A stretch of DNA of 14,985 nucleotides from Desulfurococcales archaeon (GTDB lineage: Archaea; Thermoproteota; Thermoprotei_A; Sulfolobales; NBVN01). Under the pieces are notes generated by a model. That model was not told the DNA's origin and made no database searches. It saw nothing but the letters and a program-made list of their open reading frames with translations. The stretch spans positions 1 through 14,985 of the forward strand of contig JALWQN010000102.1 of NCBI GenBank assembly GCA_027083115.1, in the 5' to 3' direction. Each line of letters opens with the position of its first letter. Positions within the stretch are counted from its first letter, which is position 1. Below are positions 1 through 7,329 of the stretch, piece by piece. Made by a program: the position numbers and the translations under genes.

Positions 1-1643
1 CCTATATCAGTAGTACCATACATCGACACCCAATCACTTATTGATCTTTGAGTCACTGCTGCCTTAAATCTGTCAGTATGAGTGATAACCCAGTTAGTCA
101 TGAAGCCTCCGTAACTACCTCCAGTAACGCCTCCCTTACCCGGGTCAAGATTAGGGTGCTTCTTTAAGACCTCATCAACAAACTCCATAAGGTCCTGATA
201 ATCCCTCTCCCCGTAATGCCCCCTTATATCAGAGAACTCCTCACTGTAACCATCACTACCTCTAGGGTTAGAGAAAATGACCGTGAAGCCCTCAGCAGTC
301 AATACATGGAATTCGTGGATAAAGCTCCATCCGAACTGTGTTTTCGGACCTCCATGAATGTATAATATCCATGGTAAACCTTTGTCTCTCTTCTTGGCTT
401 CTGAAACCTCAATGGCTTGCTTTGGCGGGGAAAGAATCCATCCATCAATCCTAGCTCCATCGCTAGCCCTAAAACTCAAGTGTTCTGGTTCAGTGAGGTC
501 ATACTCCCTAATGATTTCGTCGTTAAACGTCGTTAGCTTAATTGTTTCGCCATTAATCACTGCATATAACTCCTTAGGTGATGTGGGTGTCATTGCTGTA
601 TAAATTAATTCTTCATGACTTCTCACATCAAACTCGTCCAATACTCCTTTCTTAAGGTCTAATATTTCAGCAAAATCACCACTAATATCAGCTTTAAGCA
701 ACTTAACTCTTCCTTCATCATTCAGCAAGAAATATATGCTATTATCTACCCATTTGAAGGGCCTGCAGCATGAAGGTCCTCTAACATCAGAATTCATTGA
801 GTTACCGACACTCCTATTTAGCTTACCTGTTAAGTCGATCTCTTCATTACTCCCTAAATCAATAACTAAGATCCTCTCGTGACTTAATAGACCCCTTGGC
901 CTTCTATGGCCAAGAATAGCCAAATAACTACCGTTAGGTGACCAACGAATGTCGTAAGCTGTTAATCCTTCAGCGACTTTCCTGTCTTCCCCGGTTTCAG
1001 TGTTTATTATATGTACCTCATTAAGGAAGGGTTTTAGTCTATCTGGTATGCTCACGTAAGCAATCTCCTTTGAATCAGGGGAACATGAAGCAGCCCTGAT
1101 TTCTAGGTCCTTAGGAGTTAATTCCTTAATTTCTCCACTTAACGAATCTAGAAGTAGGAGAGAGTTCCAACCCCAATAGATGAAGCCTTTACCATTAAAC
1201 CACAAGGGTATCTTATCTATTTCTTTAACGTCCTCTTCTGGCTTACCTAAAGTTGCTACAACAGCAATATTTCTGGAGTCAGGGCACCACTCATACTGGC
1301 TCACACCACCCGTAAATAACTTGACCATATAGGGTTCGCCCTTACTGGGTCTCCATATCCATAATCCCTGACCAGGCTCCTCTTCCTTTAAGCCCCTCCT
1401 AGAAAGGAAGGAGAAGGCCTCACCATCTGGCCTCCACTTAGGGCAGGTATCAGTGGGTCCTTCAGTCAGGGCCTCAACCGACCTACTTCTTAAGTCAACA
1501 AACCATACCCTGGATAAGTAAGTATCCTTGTCTAAATCAGGCTTACTAACAACAAATAATGCCTTAGAACCCTGCGGATTTAGTTCAGGACTTGAAATTA
1601 AGGAGAACCTCCTAATGTCTGATGGACTCATTAATTTACCCAA
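1..1643 (-). CDS. S9 family peptidase, acylaminoacyl-peptidase-like (partial, C-terminus beyond left edge)
   Basis: This is a serine peptidase of the prolyl oligopeptidase clan, expected to trim short or N-blocked peptides in the cytoplasm. Reading the minus strand from 1643 gives 547 uninterrupted codons before the window ends. About 390 residues look like a beta-propeller (repeated strands such as RWSPNGSYLAILGHRRP), then an alpha/beta-hydrolase domain begins with LPWILYIHGGPKTQFGW. The nucleophile motif GGSYGGFMTNW follows, with the catalytic Ser near residue 510 (codon at 114-116). The Asp and His of the triad lie outside the window. I chose the TTG start at 1643 because a GGAGGTG site at 1650-1656 sits 6 nt upstream; the in-frame ATG at 1631 would be 18 nt away. 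It lies 49 bp downstream of a peptide-type ABC permease gene on the same strand, so a role in digesting imported peptides is plausible. Family assignment is firm, substrate is not. Confidence 0.9.
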   Translation of the reverse strand, partial: MGKLMSPSDIRRFSLISSPELNPQGSKALFVVSKPDLDKDTYLSRVWFVDLRSRSVEALTEGPTDTCPKWRPDGEAFSFLSRRGLKEEEPGQGLWIWRPSKGEPYMVKLFTGGVSQYEWCPDSRNIAVVATLGKPEEDVKEIDKIPLWFNGKGFIYWGWNSLLLLDSLSGEIKELTPKDLEIRAASCSPDSKEIAYVSIPDRLKPFLNEVHIINTETGEDRKVAEGLTAYDIRWSPNGSYLAILGHRRPRGLLSHERILVIDLGSNEEIDLTGKLNRSVGNSMNSDVRGPSCCRPFKWVDNSIYFLLNDEGRVKLLKADISGDFAEILDLKKGVLDEFDVRSHEELIYTAMTPTSPKELYAVINGETIKLTTFNDEIIREYDLTEPEHLSFRASDGARIDGWILSPPKQAIEVSEAKKRDKGLPWILYIHGGPKTQFGWSFIHEFHVLTAEGFTVIFSNPRGSDGYSEEFSDIRGHYGERDYQDLMEFVDEVLKKHPNLDPGKGGVTGGSYGGFMTNWVITHTDRFKAAVTQRSISDWVSMYGTTDI

Positions 1644-1649
1644 GCCATA

Positions 1650-1656
1650 CACCTCC
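1650..1656 (-). promoter_or_regulatory. Shine-Dalgarno site deciding the TTG start of the S9 peptidase
   Basis: The minus strand reads GGAGGTG here, fully complementary to the archaeal 16S rRNA tail. Spacing to the TTG at 1643 is 6 nt. An ATG at 1648 is out of frame and meets a stop after five codons. Confidence 0.65.
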
Positions 1657-1684
1657 TAAACAACAAATTATTAGGTTGCTTCAC

Positions 1685-1694
1685 CATTTAAATC
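1685..1694 (-). promoter_or_regulatory. Possible TATA box for the S9 peptidase
   Basis: The minus strand reads GATTTAAATG, overlapping the stop codon of the upstream permease gene. A start site about 26 nt downstream would fall near 1664, just ahead of the Shine-Dalgarno site. The peptidase could therefore be transcribed alone as well as from the transporter operon. Seen by eye only. Confidence 0.35.
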
Positions 1695-2580
1695 ATGCCC
1701 TAGTTCTTAGTCTTGGATTAACATACTCCTCTATGGCATAACCTATTTGAGTGAAGCCTAAAACGCTAACAGTAATCATTAATCCTGGTGCAGTAATCCA
1801 CCACCATAACCCACTAGATATCGCTCCTGAGTTATTTGCCCAGTAAATCATTGTACCCCAAGACTTCTGAGTTGGGTCACCTAACCCCAAGAAACTTAAT
1901 GATGCCTCAGCGATCATTGCTCCACCAATCCTAAGAACTATGAATGCGGTAAGTAGCGGAAGCAATTGCGGGAGTAGGTGATTCATCATGATCCTCCAGT
2001 TACTAGCGCCAATAGCTCTGGCTGCTTCCACATAAAGTCTTTCCTTAAGAGACATCACCTGAGCCTTAACTAACCTAGCAACACCTGGCCAAGCAAATAT
2101 AGATATGACTATAATTATGTTCACGTAGCCTTGACCCATTACTGCAGCAAGAAGTATCATGAATGGAAGCACAGGAATCAGCAACATTACATCTGTAAAG
2201 GATGTCAGTACCTCATCAAGCACTCCACCATAATATCCGCTAAACAAACCTATTAGTGTGCCTATGAAGACTGAAGAAATTGCCGCGGCAAATCCCACGA
2301 AGAGGGAGATTCTTGCGCCATAAACGAGCTCACTGAAGATGTCCTGGCCCACATCATTAGTTCCTAATAAGTGTTTGAAAGAAGGGTGAAGGAAGGGCTT
2401 ATCGACCGTTTTCCAAGGATTGTATGGAGCTATTAGTTGTGGAGCTATAGCCATAGCTAAAGGTATGGAAAGAATTATTAGGCCAACCAATCCCCTTCTA
2501 TTCTTCACTAGAATAAGATAGAGCGGCTCTAAGTAATTAGCGACTCTCGAACGCCTCCAATTACTTACCGCGCTACTCAC
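1693..2580 (-). CDS. ABC transporter permease, DppC/OppC family
   Basis: This is the second membrane subunit of a peptide/nickel/oligosaccharide-type ABC importer, 295 residues, normal for the family. It shows the OppC-type N-terminal helix (about residues 28-50), the periplasmic segment containing HLLGTNDVGQDIFSELVYGA (69-88), and several further membrane helices. The cytoplasmic EAA loop that docks with the ATPase is visible as YVEAARAIGASNWRIMMNHL (183-202). The conserved stretch ASLSFLGLGDPTQKSWG (226-242) is diagnostic of the family. The start is GTG and overlaps the TGA of the upstream permease as GTGA, so the two are translationally coupled. Substrate cannot be read from the permease: archaeal members carry either peptides or oligosaccharides. 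Confidence 0.95.
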   Translation of the reverse strand: MSSAVSNWRRSRVANYLEPLYLILVKNRRGLVGLIILSIPLAMAIAPQLIAPYNPWKTVDKPFLHPSFKHLLGTNDVGQDIFSELVYGARISLFVGFAAAISSVFIGTLIGLFSGYYGGVLDEVLTSFTDVMLLIPVLPFMILLAAVMGQGYVNIIIVISIFAWPGVARLVKAQVMSLKERLYVEAARAIGASNWRIMMNHLLPQLLPLLTAFIVLRIGGAMIAEASLSFLGLGDPTQKSWGTMIYWANNSGAISSGLWWWITAPGLMITVSVLGFTQIGYAIEEYVNPRLRTRA

Positions 2581-3557
2581 CTCAACCTCACCCTCGGATC
2601 AACGTAGGCATAAAGAATTTCCGCAAAGGTAACTAGTGTTAATGTGAGGGCTGAAGTATACACAACTATCCCCAGAAGTAATGGATAGTCAGTCATGTAT
2701 ACAGCATCATAAAGTAGCTTACCTACCCCAGGCAATGAAAAAACTATCTCAATCAGTAAGGCCCCACCTATAGACCAGCCCAGGTCAAGAGCTAAAGCAG
2801 TAATAACAGGTAAGCTAGCAGGCCTTAATGCATGCTTAAAAACAACTGCCCTATCAGGTAGGCCCTTAGCTTTAGCTACATTAATGAAGTCCTCTCCCAT
2901 AATATCGATCATGTTGTTACGCATAATCATGAAGTAACCAGTTGTATAAAGCAATGTTAGTGTGAGCATAGGCAACCATAAATGCCCCAAGACATCCTCC
3001 ATGAATTCAAGAACATTAGAGTACGTGGCCCCGTAAGTGTATGCTCCATAAAGGGGTGCTATACCTAGGTAATAACCGAAGGTGATTAAGAGGACTAACC
3101 CTAACCAAAAGCTAGGCATTGACCTGATGAACATTATAGTGGAAACCATGGCTGAGTCGAACTTACCACCTCTCTTATACGCTGCGTAAGCCCCTGATAA
3201 AATACCTATGATTGCCGAAAGAACTACGGAAGTAGTCACTAGAGCTATTGTCCAAGGAAGGGCTGACATAATTACATCGGAAACGGGCTTTAACCTGCTG
3301 AATGATATACCTAAGTTCCCGGTAGTGAAGAACTGCTTCAGAAACTGGATGTATTGAACCCATAGAGGCTTATCCAGCCCGAATTCCTTGATTAGAGCGT
3401 TCCTCATCTCCAAAGGGACATTGGGATTAGCGACAAGATAAGCGAAAGCTCCCCCAGGCAATAATCTAGGAATTATGAAGGTAACCGACAAAATAATGAA
3501 GAAAACTATAGCACGAGAAATTATTTTTCTTAAAATATAGTATGTTAAGCTTGCCAT
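2577..3557 (-). CDS. ABC transporter permease, DppB/OppB family
   Basis: This is the first membrane subunit of the same importer, 326 residues, usual length. The N-terminal helix (about 13-32) ends in IPRLLPGG, typical of DppB. A periplasmic loop with KEFGLDKPLWVQYIQFLKQ (57-75) precedes the helical core. The EAA loop lies around residues 225-246 (INVAKAKGL, then KHALRP), followed by the family signature EIVFSLPGVGKLLYDA (270-285). It starts with ATG, with a GGGGT-like site about 7 nt upstream, 18 bp after the stop of the binding-protein gene, and overlaps the next permease by 4 bp. The three genes form one operon in the order binding protein, DppB, DppC. Confidence 0.95.
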   Translation of the reverse strand: MASLTYYILRKIISRAIVFFIILSVTFIIPRLLPGGAFAYLVANPNVPLEMRNALIKEFGLDKPLWVQYIQFLKQFFTTGNLGISFSRLKPVSDVIMSALPWTIALVTTSVVLSAIIGILSGAYAAYKRGGKFDSAMVSTIMFIRSMPSFWLGLVLLITFGYYLGIAPLYGAYTYGATYSNVLEFMEDVLGHLWLPMLTLTLLYTTGYFMIMRNNMIDIMGEDFINVAKAKGLPDRAVVFKHALRPASLPVITALALDLGWSIGGALLIEIVFSLPGVGKLLYDAVYMTDYPLLLGIVVYTSALTLTLVTFAEILYAYVDPRVRLR

Positions 3558-3575
3558 CTCATACCCCTGGCTAAG

Positions 3576-5549
3576 TTATTTTCTCTTGAATGCCCATACA
3601 GCCAGGGCTATAACTACAATGGCTATCACTACCCCCACAGTAACCATTAAAGCAGTATTTCCTGCGCCTCCTCCACCAACAGTAGTTGTTGGTGTGGAGG
3701 TTGATTGAGTAGTTGATGAAGTTATTGTAGAGGACGTCGCCGGTGCTGTAGTTGATGTAGTTGTTTGTGTTGTTGTGGATGAGGCTGTCGACGAGGCCGG
3801 TGGTGGTGCCGTTGAGGTAGTGGTTGTGAACGTTGTTGTTGAACTAGTTGATGCTGGTGGCTTATTGATTTTGACGTTATATAGGTTCATTAGGCTGAAC
3901 CAGTTGTCAGGGCCCATTGTGGGGCTCAGTACCCAACCATCCCAATTATCAGTTCTGTAGGCAAACACGAATTGCTGGTGAACTGTATTAAGTACTGGAA
4001 CGTACTTAGCTAATAGCTCCTGAATCTCCCAAACTATTTGCCTTCTTTTAGTGAAGTTAACAGTATATCTCTGCTCATCCAGTAACTTATCGAGTCCAGG
4101 AACGACGCAGTGACCTAAGTTCCATCCTCCCTGAGAGTGGAAAAGCATCCTTAGTATGTCGGGATCCAGTGATCCAATACCGCCTATTATCAGCATATCG
4201 AAGTCGCCAGACATTAATTTGTTTACTAGTGTTGTCCATTCAAGAGGCTCGAACTTAACGTTAACACCTATTTTCTTCAGATTGTTCGCTATGAGTTGCC
4301 CCCATCTAACCCTTAAGGGGTCATAGGATGGTGCGTATATGGATAGTGTAATATGTGTGCCATTAGGCATATCTCTCCAGCCGTCATTATCCTTATCGAC
4401 AAAGCCTATTGAATCAAGCAATTTTGCTGCCTTAGTTAAGTTAAAGGGATACACCTTTTCCTTAGGTGGTAAGTTAGGATCGTACCAGTTCTTTAGTGTA
4501 GGGGGTATTCTCCCTAATGACCCAGGTATTGCGTATCCCTGATATATTATGTTAGCTACTTCAGTCAAGTTTATGGCGTAATGGACAGCTAGCCTGAATT
4601 TGGTGAGGTTCATTGGCCATCTACGGCAATTGAAGTACATGAACCTGGCTCCAAACTCAGTTACTGCGTGAATATGGACGTTCGGTAATCCCTTAAGCTG
4701 AGGTATTGAGTTGTAGGGTACTGTCCAAGTCATCACATCAACTTCTCCTCTCTTAAAAGCCAGTAACATGGCGTCAGGATTACTTATTATTGGCATAACT
4801 ATAGTGTCTATTAAGGGTCTTCCTAAATGGTAGTTGGGGTTGGCCTTCAGCTTATAGTACTGCTGGGGTTTATGTTCTACAAAGATGAAGGGTCCTGAAC
4901 CTACTGGATTATCGTTCTTGAACTTAAGGATGTCTGTCTTGTTGATCTTGCTCCATATGTGTTCAGGAACTATATAGTACTCTGAAGCCATCATGTACAG
5001 GAATGGAGCATAAGGTTTCTTCAAGAATATCTTTACTGTATGATCATTAACAGCTACGGCCTTATCTATTAATACAGCAGTATCAGAGAACCTAGTCTTA
5101 TTTCCTATATCTCTCATTAAGTTGTATGTGAATGCCACATCCTCTGCAGTAACTGGTTTACCATCATGCCAGGTCGCGTTAGGGAATAGCTTGAAGGTCC
5201 ATACCTTACCGTCAGGAGAAACGCTCCAGCTTTCAGCTAATCTCCCGGCATACTTAAGGTCGGGAGTAACTTCAACGAGGGTGTCATACACTGAGTCAAT
5301 TATCATAAATTCCCAAGATGTTGTGAACGTAAATGGATTAAGCGTGTTTGCTTCGCCCATCATAGGCCATCTGAAGGTCCCACCGGGCTTCATCCATGAT
5401 TCCCTATGTATATACTTGAATATACTGACGTATTGGCTTGAGTTGCTTGACTGGTCCGCGAACACTACGTAATTGAAGCCGTTAAGTATTGACATGGCTA
5501 TAGCTATTGAGAGAGCTATCATTATGGCTTCTTTCAGCCTTAAACCCAT
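3576..5549 (-). CDS. ABC transporter substrate-binding protein, family 5 (SBP_bac_5), with Ser/Thr stalk and C-terminal membrane anchor
   Basis: This is the extracellular receptor of the importer, 657 residues. An N-terminal signal segment (about 1-32, ending near VVFADQ) precedes a family 5 domain with the classic sequence around LAESWSVSPDGKVWTFKL, WHDGKPVTAEDVAFTYNLM and VGSGPFIFVEH. There is no lipobox Cys. Instead the protein ends in a Ser/Thr/Pro-rich stalk (about 567-623), a glycine patch and a hydrophobic helix with a basic tail (631-657, ending AVWAFKRK). This is the known archaeal way of tethering binding proteins to the membrane outside the cell. The ATG is 5 nt from a GAGGTG site at 5555-5560. 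The family includes peptide, nickel and oligosaccharide binders; the S9 peptidase downstream favours peptides, but this is inference. Confidence 0.95.
   Translation of the reverse strand: MGLRLKEAIMIALSIAIAMSILNGFNYVVFADQSSNSSQYVSIFKYIHRESWMKPGGTFRWPMMGEANTLNPFTFTTSWEFMIIDSVYDTLVEVTPDLKYAGRLAESWSVSPDGKVWTFKLFPNATWHDGKPVTAEDVAFTYNLMRDIGNKTRFSDTAVLIDKAVAVNDHTVKIFLKKPYAPFLYMMASEYYIVPEHIWSKINKTDILKFKNDNPVGSGPFIFVEHKPQQYYKLKANPNYHLGRPLIDTIVMPIISNPDAMLLAFKRGEVDVMTWTVPYNSIPQLKGLPNVHIHAVTEFGARFMYFNCRRWPMNLTKFRLAVHYAINLTEVANIIYQGYAIPGSLGRIPPTLKNWYDPNLPPKEKVYPFNLTKAAKLLDSIGFVDKDNDGWRDMPNGTHITLSIYAPSYDPLRVRWGQLIANNLKKIGVNVKFEPLEWTTLVNKLMSGDFDMLIIGGIGSLDPDILRMLFHSQGGWNLGHCVVPGLDKLLDEQRYTVNFTKRRQIVWEIQELLAKYVPVLNTVHQQFVFAYRTDNWDGWVLSPTMGPDNWFSLMNLYNVKINKPPASTSSTTTFTTTTSTAPPPASSTASSTTTQTTTSTTAPATSSTITSSTTQSTSTPTTTVGGGGAGNTALMVTVGVVIAIVVIALAVWAFKRK
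3681..3851 (-). repeat. Low-complexity Ser/Thr-codon tract encoding the binding-protein stalk
   Basis: The DNA is a degenerate run of ACx and TCx codons on the minus strand (GTT/GTA/GTG-rich on the plus strand), encoding about 57 residues that are almost all Ser, Thr, Ala and Pro. It is probably O-glycosylated in the cell and likely to vary in length between strains. It also creates spurious open frames on the plus strand. Confidence 0.8.
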
Positions 5550-5582
5550 TTTAGCACCTCAGTCATCAGTTTAACTCAATGG

Positions 5583-5601
5583 TATTTAAACTTTAAATTT
5601 T
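5583..5601 (-). promoter_or_regulatory. TATA-like promoter of the ABC transporter operon
   Basis: On the minus strand two overlapping TATA-like boxes are visible, AAATTTAAA (5592-5600) and TTTAAATA (5583-5590). Start sites about 26 nt downstream would lie near 5561-5570, giving a short leader that carries the GAGGTG site before the ATG at 5549. The rest of the 5550-5766 gap is AT-rich and holds nothing else I can name. Confidence 0.5.
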
Positions 5602-5766
5602 CATTAGATTGGATTGGGACCTAATTAAGCAATTATTAAATTCTACCCCCTTTCATTAATAATTAATTTTGCCAAATGCCAAAGTAATTGAATTTTATTA
5701 AATAATCGTACGAAACGACCGGCTTAAGTTAACGTATTTATTTAAACATAATTCCAACTAAAATCA

Positions 5767-6495
5767 CTATTTTAAGGCGGCCACTAAAATCAATGCAAGC
5801 AATCCTGAAAGAAAAACCCCGTCAAAAGTTCCAGCACCACCAATGCTTATTATGGGGGCGTTAAGGTACCTGAATTTTCTATAGTTCATTAGGTCTGCAC
5901 CTATTAATGTCCCTACAGAGCCTGAGATGTATGCTGGTGATGCAGGGTTAGGCCAACACAGAAGAAGTGAAGCAATAACAGCTGTTATTGAAGGTATGAA
6001 GGCAGGGATAGCTATCCCGACGCCCTCAATGACTCGAGATGCCTTATAAGAAACTAAAGAAACAATCACTAATGAAGCAAAGGTTCTTACGCCTAAATCA
6101 ATACCTCCATGAATCATTATTTCTGTGTACATATAGGTCGATACTGCTAAAGGAATTAAGGCACCACCTACATTTAAGGCAATAATCATCTTTTCCTCAC
6201 TGATTTTAGGGACGAAATAAGGTATTCCAAAAAAATAAACAACCCCCCAACTATGCACGAGTTTTCCAGTCCTCACCTCTTTAATGGGGATATTAATGAA
6301 TGAACCAATCAATGATAGCCAAAGAATCATTAGTCCGGCCCAACCAGGAATTCCTGCACTCTTAAATGCTGCAACAGCAATTAAGGGAAAGAACAGAGTT
6401 AAGATAAGTATTAGCGCAAAATAAAGAATTACTGCCTGAGGTGCTAAAGGAGGATAAAGCTTCCCACTCCTGGTCTTGGCTATTTCGCCAGACAT
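5767..6495 (-). CDS. DUF1614-family multi-pass membrane protein
   Basis: This 242-residue integral membrane protein has about seven hydrophobic segments. Conserved features that I associate with DUF1614 are FINIPI (66-71), GTLIGADL (195-202) and the C-terminal glycine-rich IGGAGTFDGVFLSGLLA (218-234). The biochemical function of the family is unknown. The Asp residues in the last two motifs sit in or next to membrane segments and look functional. The ATG has an AGGTG site 6 nt upstream (6502-6506). It lies 65 bp after a secreted Cys-rich protein gene on the same strand and may share its transcript. I am fairly sure of the family, not of any role. Confidence 0.75.
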   Translation of the reverse strand: MSGEIAKTRSGKLYPPLAPQAVILYFALILILTLFFPLIAVAAFKSAGIPGWAGLMILWLSLIGSFINIPIKEVRTGKLVHSWGVVYFFGIPYFVPKISEEKMIIALNVGGALIPLAVSTYMYTEIMIHGGIDLGVRTFASLVIVSLVSYKASRVIEGVGIAIPAFIPSITAVIASLLLCWPNPASPAYISGSVGTLIGADLMNYRKFRYLNAPIISIGGAGTFDGVFLSGLLALILVAALK

Positions 6496-6542
6496 CTAAG
6501 CACCTAACCTTAAGTAAATCTAGGGCATTAAATAATACTACT

Positions 6543-6566
6543 ACCTAATTAATGACTGAATTAGGT
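6543..6566 (-). terminator. Short hairpin over the stop codon of the secreted-protein gene
   Basis: An inverted repeat of 8 bp (ACCTAATT at 6543-6550, AATTAGGT at 6559-6566) with an 8-nt loop spans the TAA of the gene ending at 6561. It may be a weak transcript end or processing site between the two minus-strand genes. The stem is short and AT-rich, so chance is possible. Confidence 0.25.
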
Positions 6567-7232
6567 GTTGAAGCTTTCAAGTACTGGGGTAACCTTAAAT
6601 TCGTAGGTTCCACTACCATTAAACTCTATGTGAATCCAAGCAACAGTCTTGTAATCTTGATTAAGCGGAGTAGGTAGAGAGGTATACCCTGGGTATGGCA
6701 TGATTGAACAATTTACTGCTCCCCAAAAGGGCTTATTACCTACGCCATCGTGAAACTGGGGATAAACATATGTAGTCATTTCCCAATTTTCTGGTCCGTC
6801 AGAACTTATTACCTCAACGGATACATAGCTTATCTTCAATGGAATACTTCCCTTATTCTTTATCACTAGACCGACCCATAGCCCCGTTACATTCCCATTA
6901 TGATGGGTATGTCCACTGCAGCCGCAACTACCGCAGGCACCTTCTTGAGTAGTATTAATTTGTACTGTTAAGGAATGTTTATTGTTTGACAAAATCATTT
7001 CATCATCATCTAATCCCTTACATGCCGTGAAATTACACCCGCAATGACCGTATTGAATAGTTTTCATACCCTTATAGGAAGTGATTCCCCATGAACTATC
7101 GCCTAATGAGACCGTTACATTGACACGTAAGCTCTGGTACCACATGGCTGTCGTAGGTATCACTAATGCAAAAACAATTAATGAGGCAATGAACGGAACA
7201 TTCAGTAACCTGCCTAAAGACCTTGAGTTCAT
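6561..7232 (-). CDS. Secreted or membrane-anchored protein with Cys and His clusters, function unknown
   Basis: I do not recognise this 223-residue protein as a named family. One hydrophobic segment (about 13-30) is followed by MWYQSLRVNVTVSLGDSSWG. This resembles, in pattern only, the start of SipW-cognate/TasA-like exported proteins, where an aromatic residue and alternating beta strands follow the signal helix. Six N-glycosylation sequons (Asn38, 67, 93, 114, 174, 205) support export. Two Cys clusters stand out: CGCNFTAC (64-71) and CGSCGC (100-105), the second running into SGHTHH (His108, 110, 111), with Cys175 alone later. These could bind a metal or form disulfides. The rest reads as beta-rich (for example VTGLWVGLVIKNKG). 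The ATG has an AGAGGT site about 9 nt upstream. A DUF1614 membrane protein follows on the same strand. Confidence 0.8.
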   Translation of the reverse strand: MNSRSLGRLLNVPFIASLIVFALVIPTTAMWYQSLRVNVTVSLGDSSWGITSYKGMKTIQYGHCGCNFTACKGLDDDEMILSNNKHSLTVQINTTQEGACGSCGCSGHTHHNGNVTGLWVGLVIKNKGSIPLKISYVSVEVISSDGPENWEMTTYVYPQFHDGVGNKPFWGAVNCSIMPYPGYTSLPTPLNQDYKTVAWIHIEFNGSGTYEFKVTPVLESFNT

Positions 7233-7300
7233 AATATTTTAACCTCTACTTTAACCTTAATTATTAATGGTTTATGCCTTTTTAAAATGGATGTATTAAA

Positions 7301-7313
7301 ACTACATAAATTA
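7301..7313 (+). promoter_or_regulatory. Possible TATA box for a leaderless gamma-glutamyltransferase transcript
   Basis: The plus strand reads ACATAAATT about 25 nt before the ATG at 7330, and no Shine-Dalgarno site is visible in between. That spacing fits a leaderless archaeal mRNA. The 97-bp gap (7233-7329) is shared with the divergent secreted-protein gene. Confidence 0.4.
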
Positions 7314-7329
7314 GATACATCCACATCAT

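Noticed and set aside
3681..3851. Tandem repeat or plus-strand gene in a GT-rich tract
   Set aside because: It is the complement of the Ser/Thr stalk codons of the binding protein; no regular repeat unit and no ribosome binding site on the plus strand.
5602..5766. Small gene or RNA in the AT-rich gap between the transporter and DUF1614 genes
   Set aside because: No open frame with a start site and no stable structure beyond short AT palindromes such as TCGTACGA at 5707-5714.
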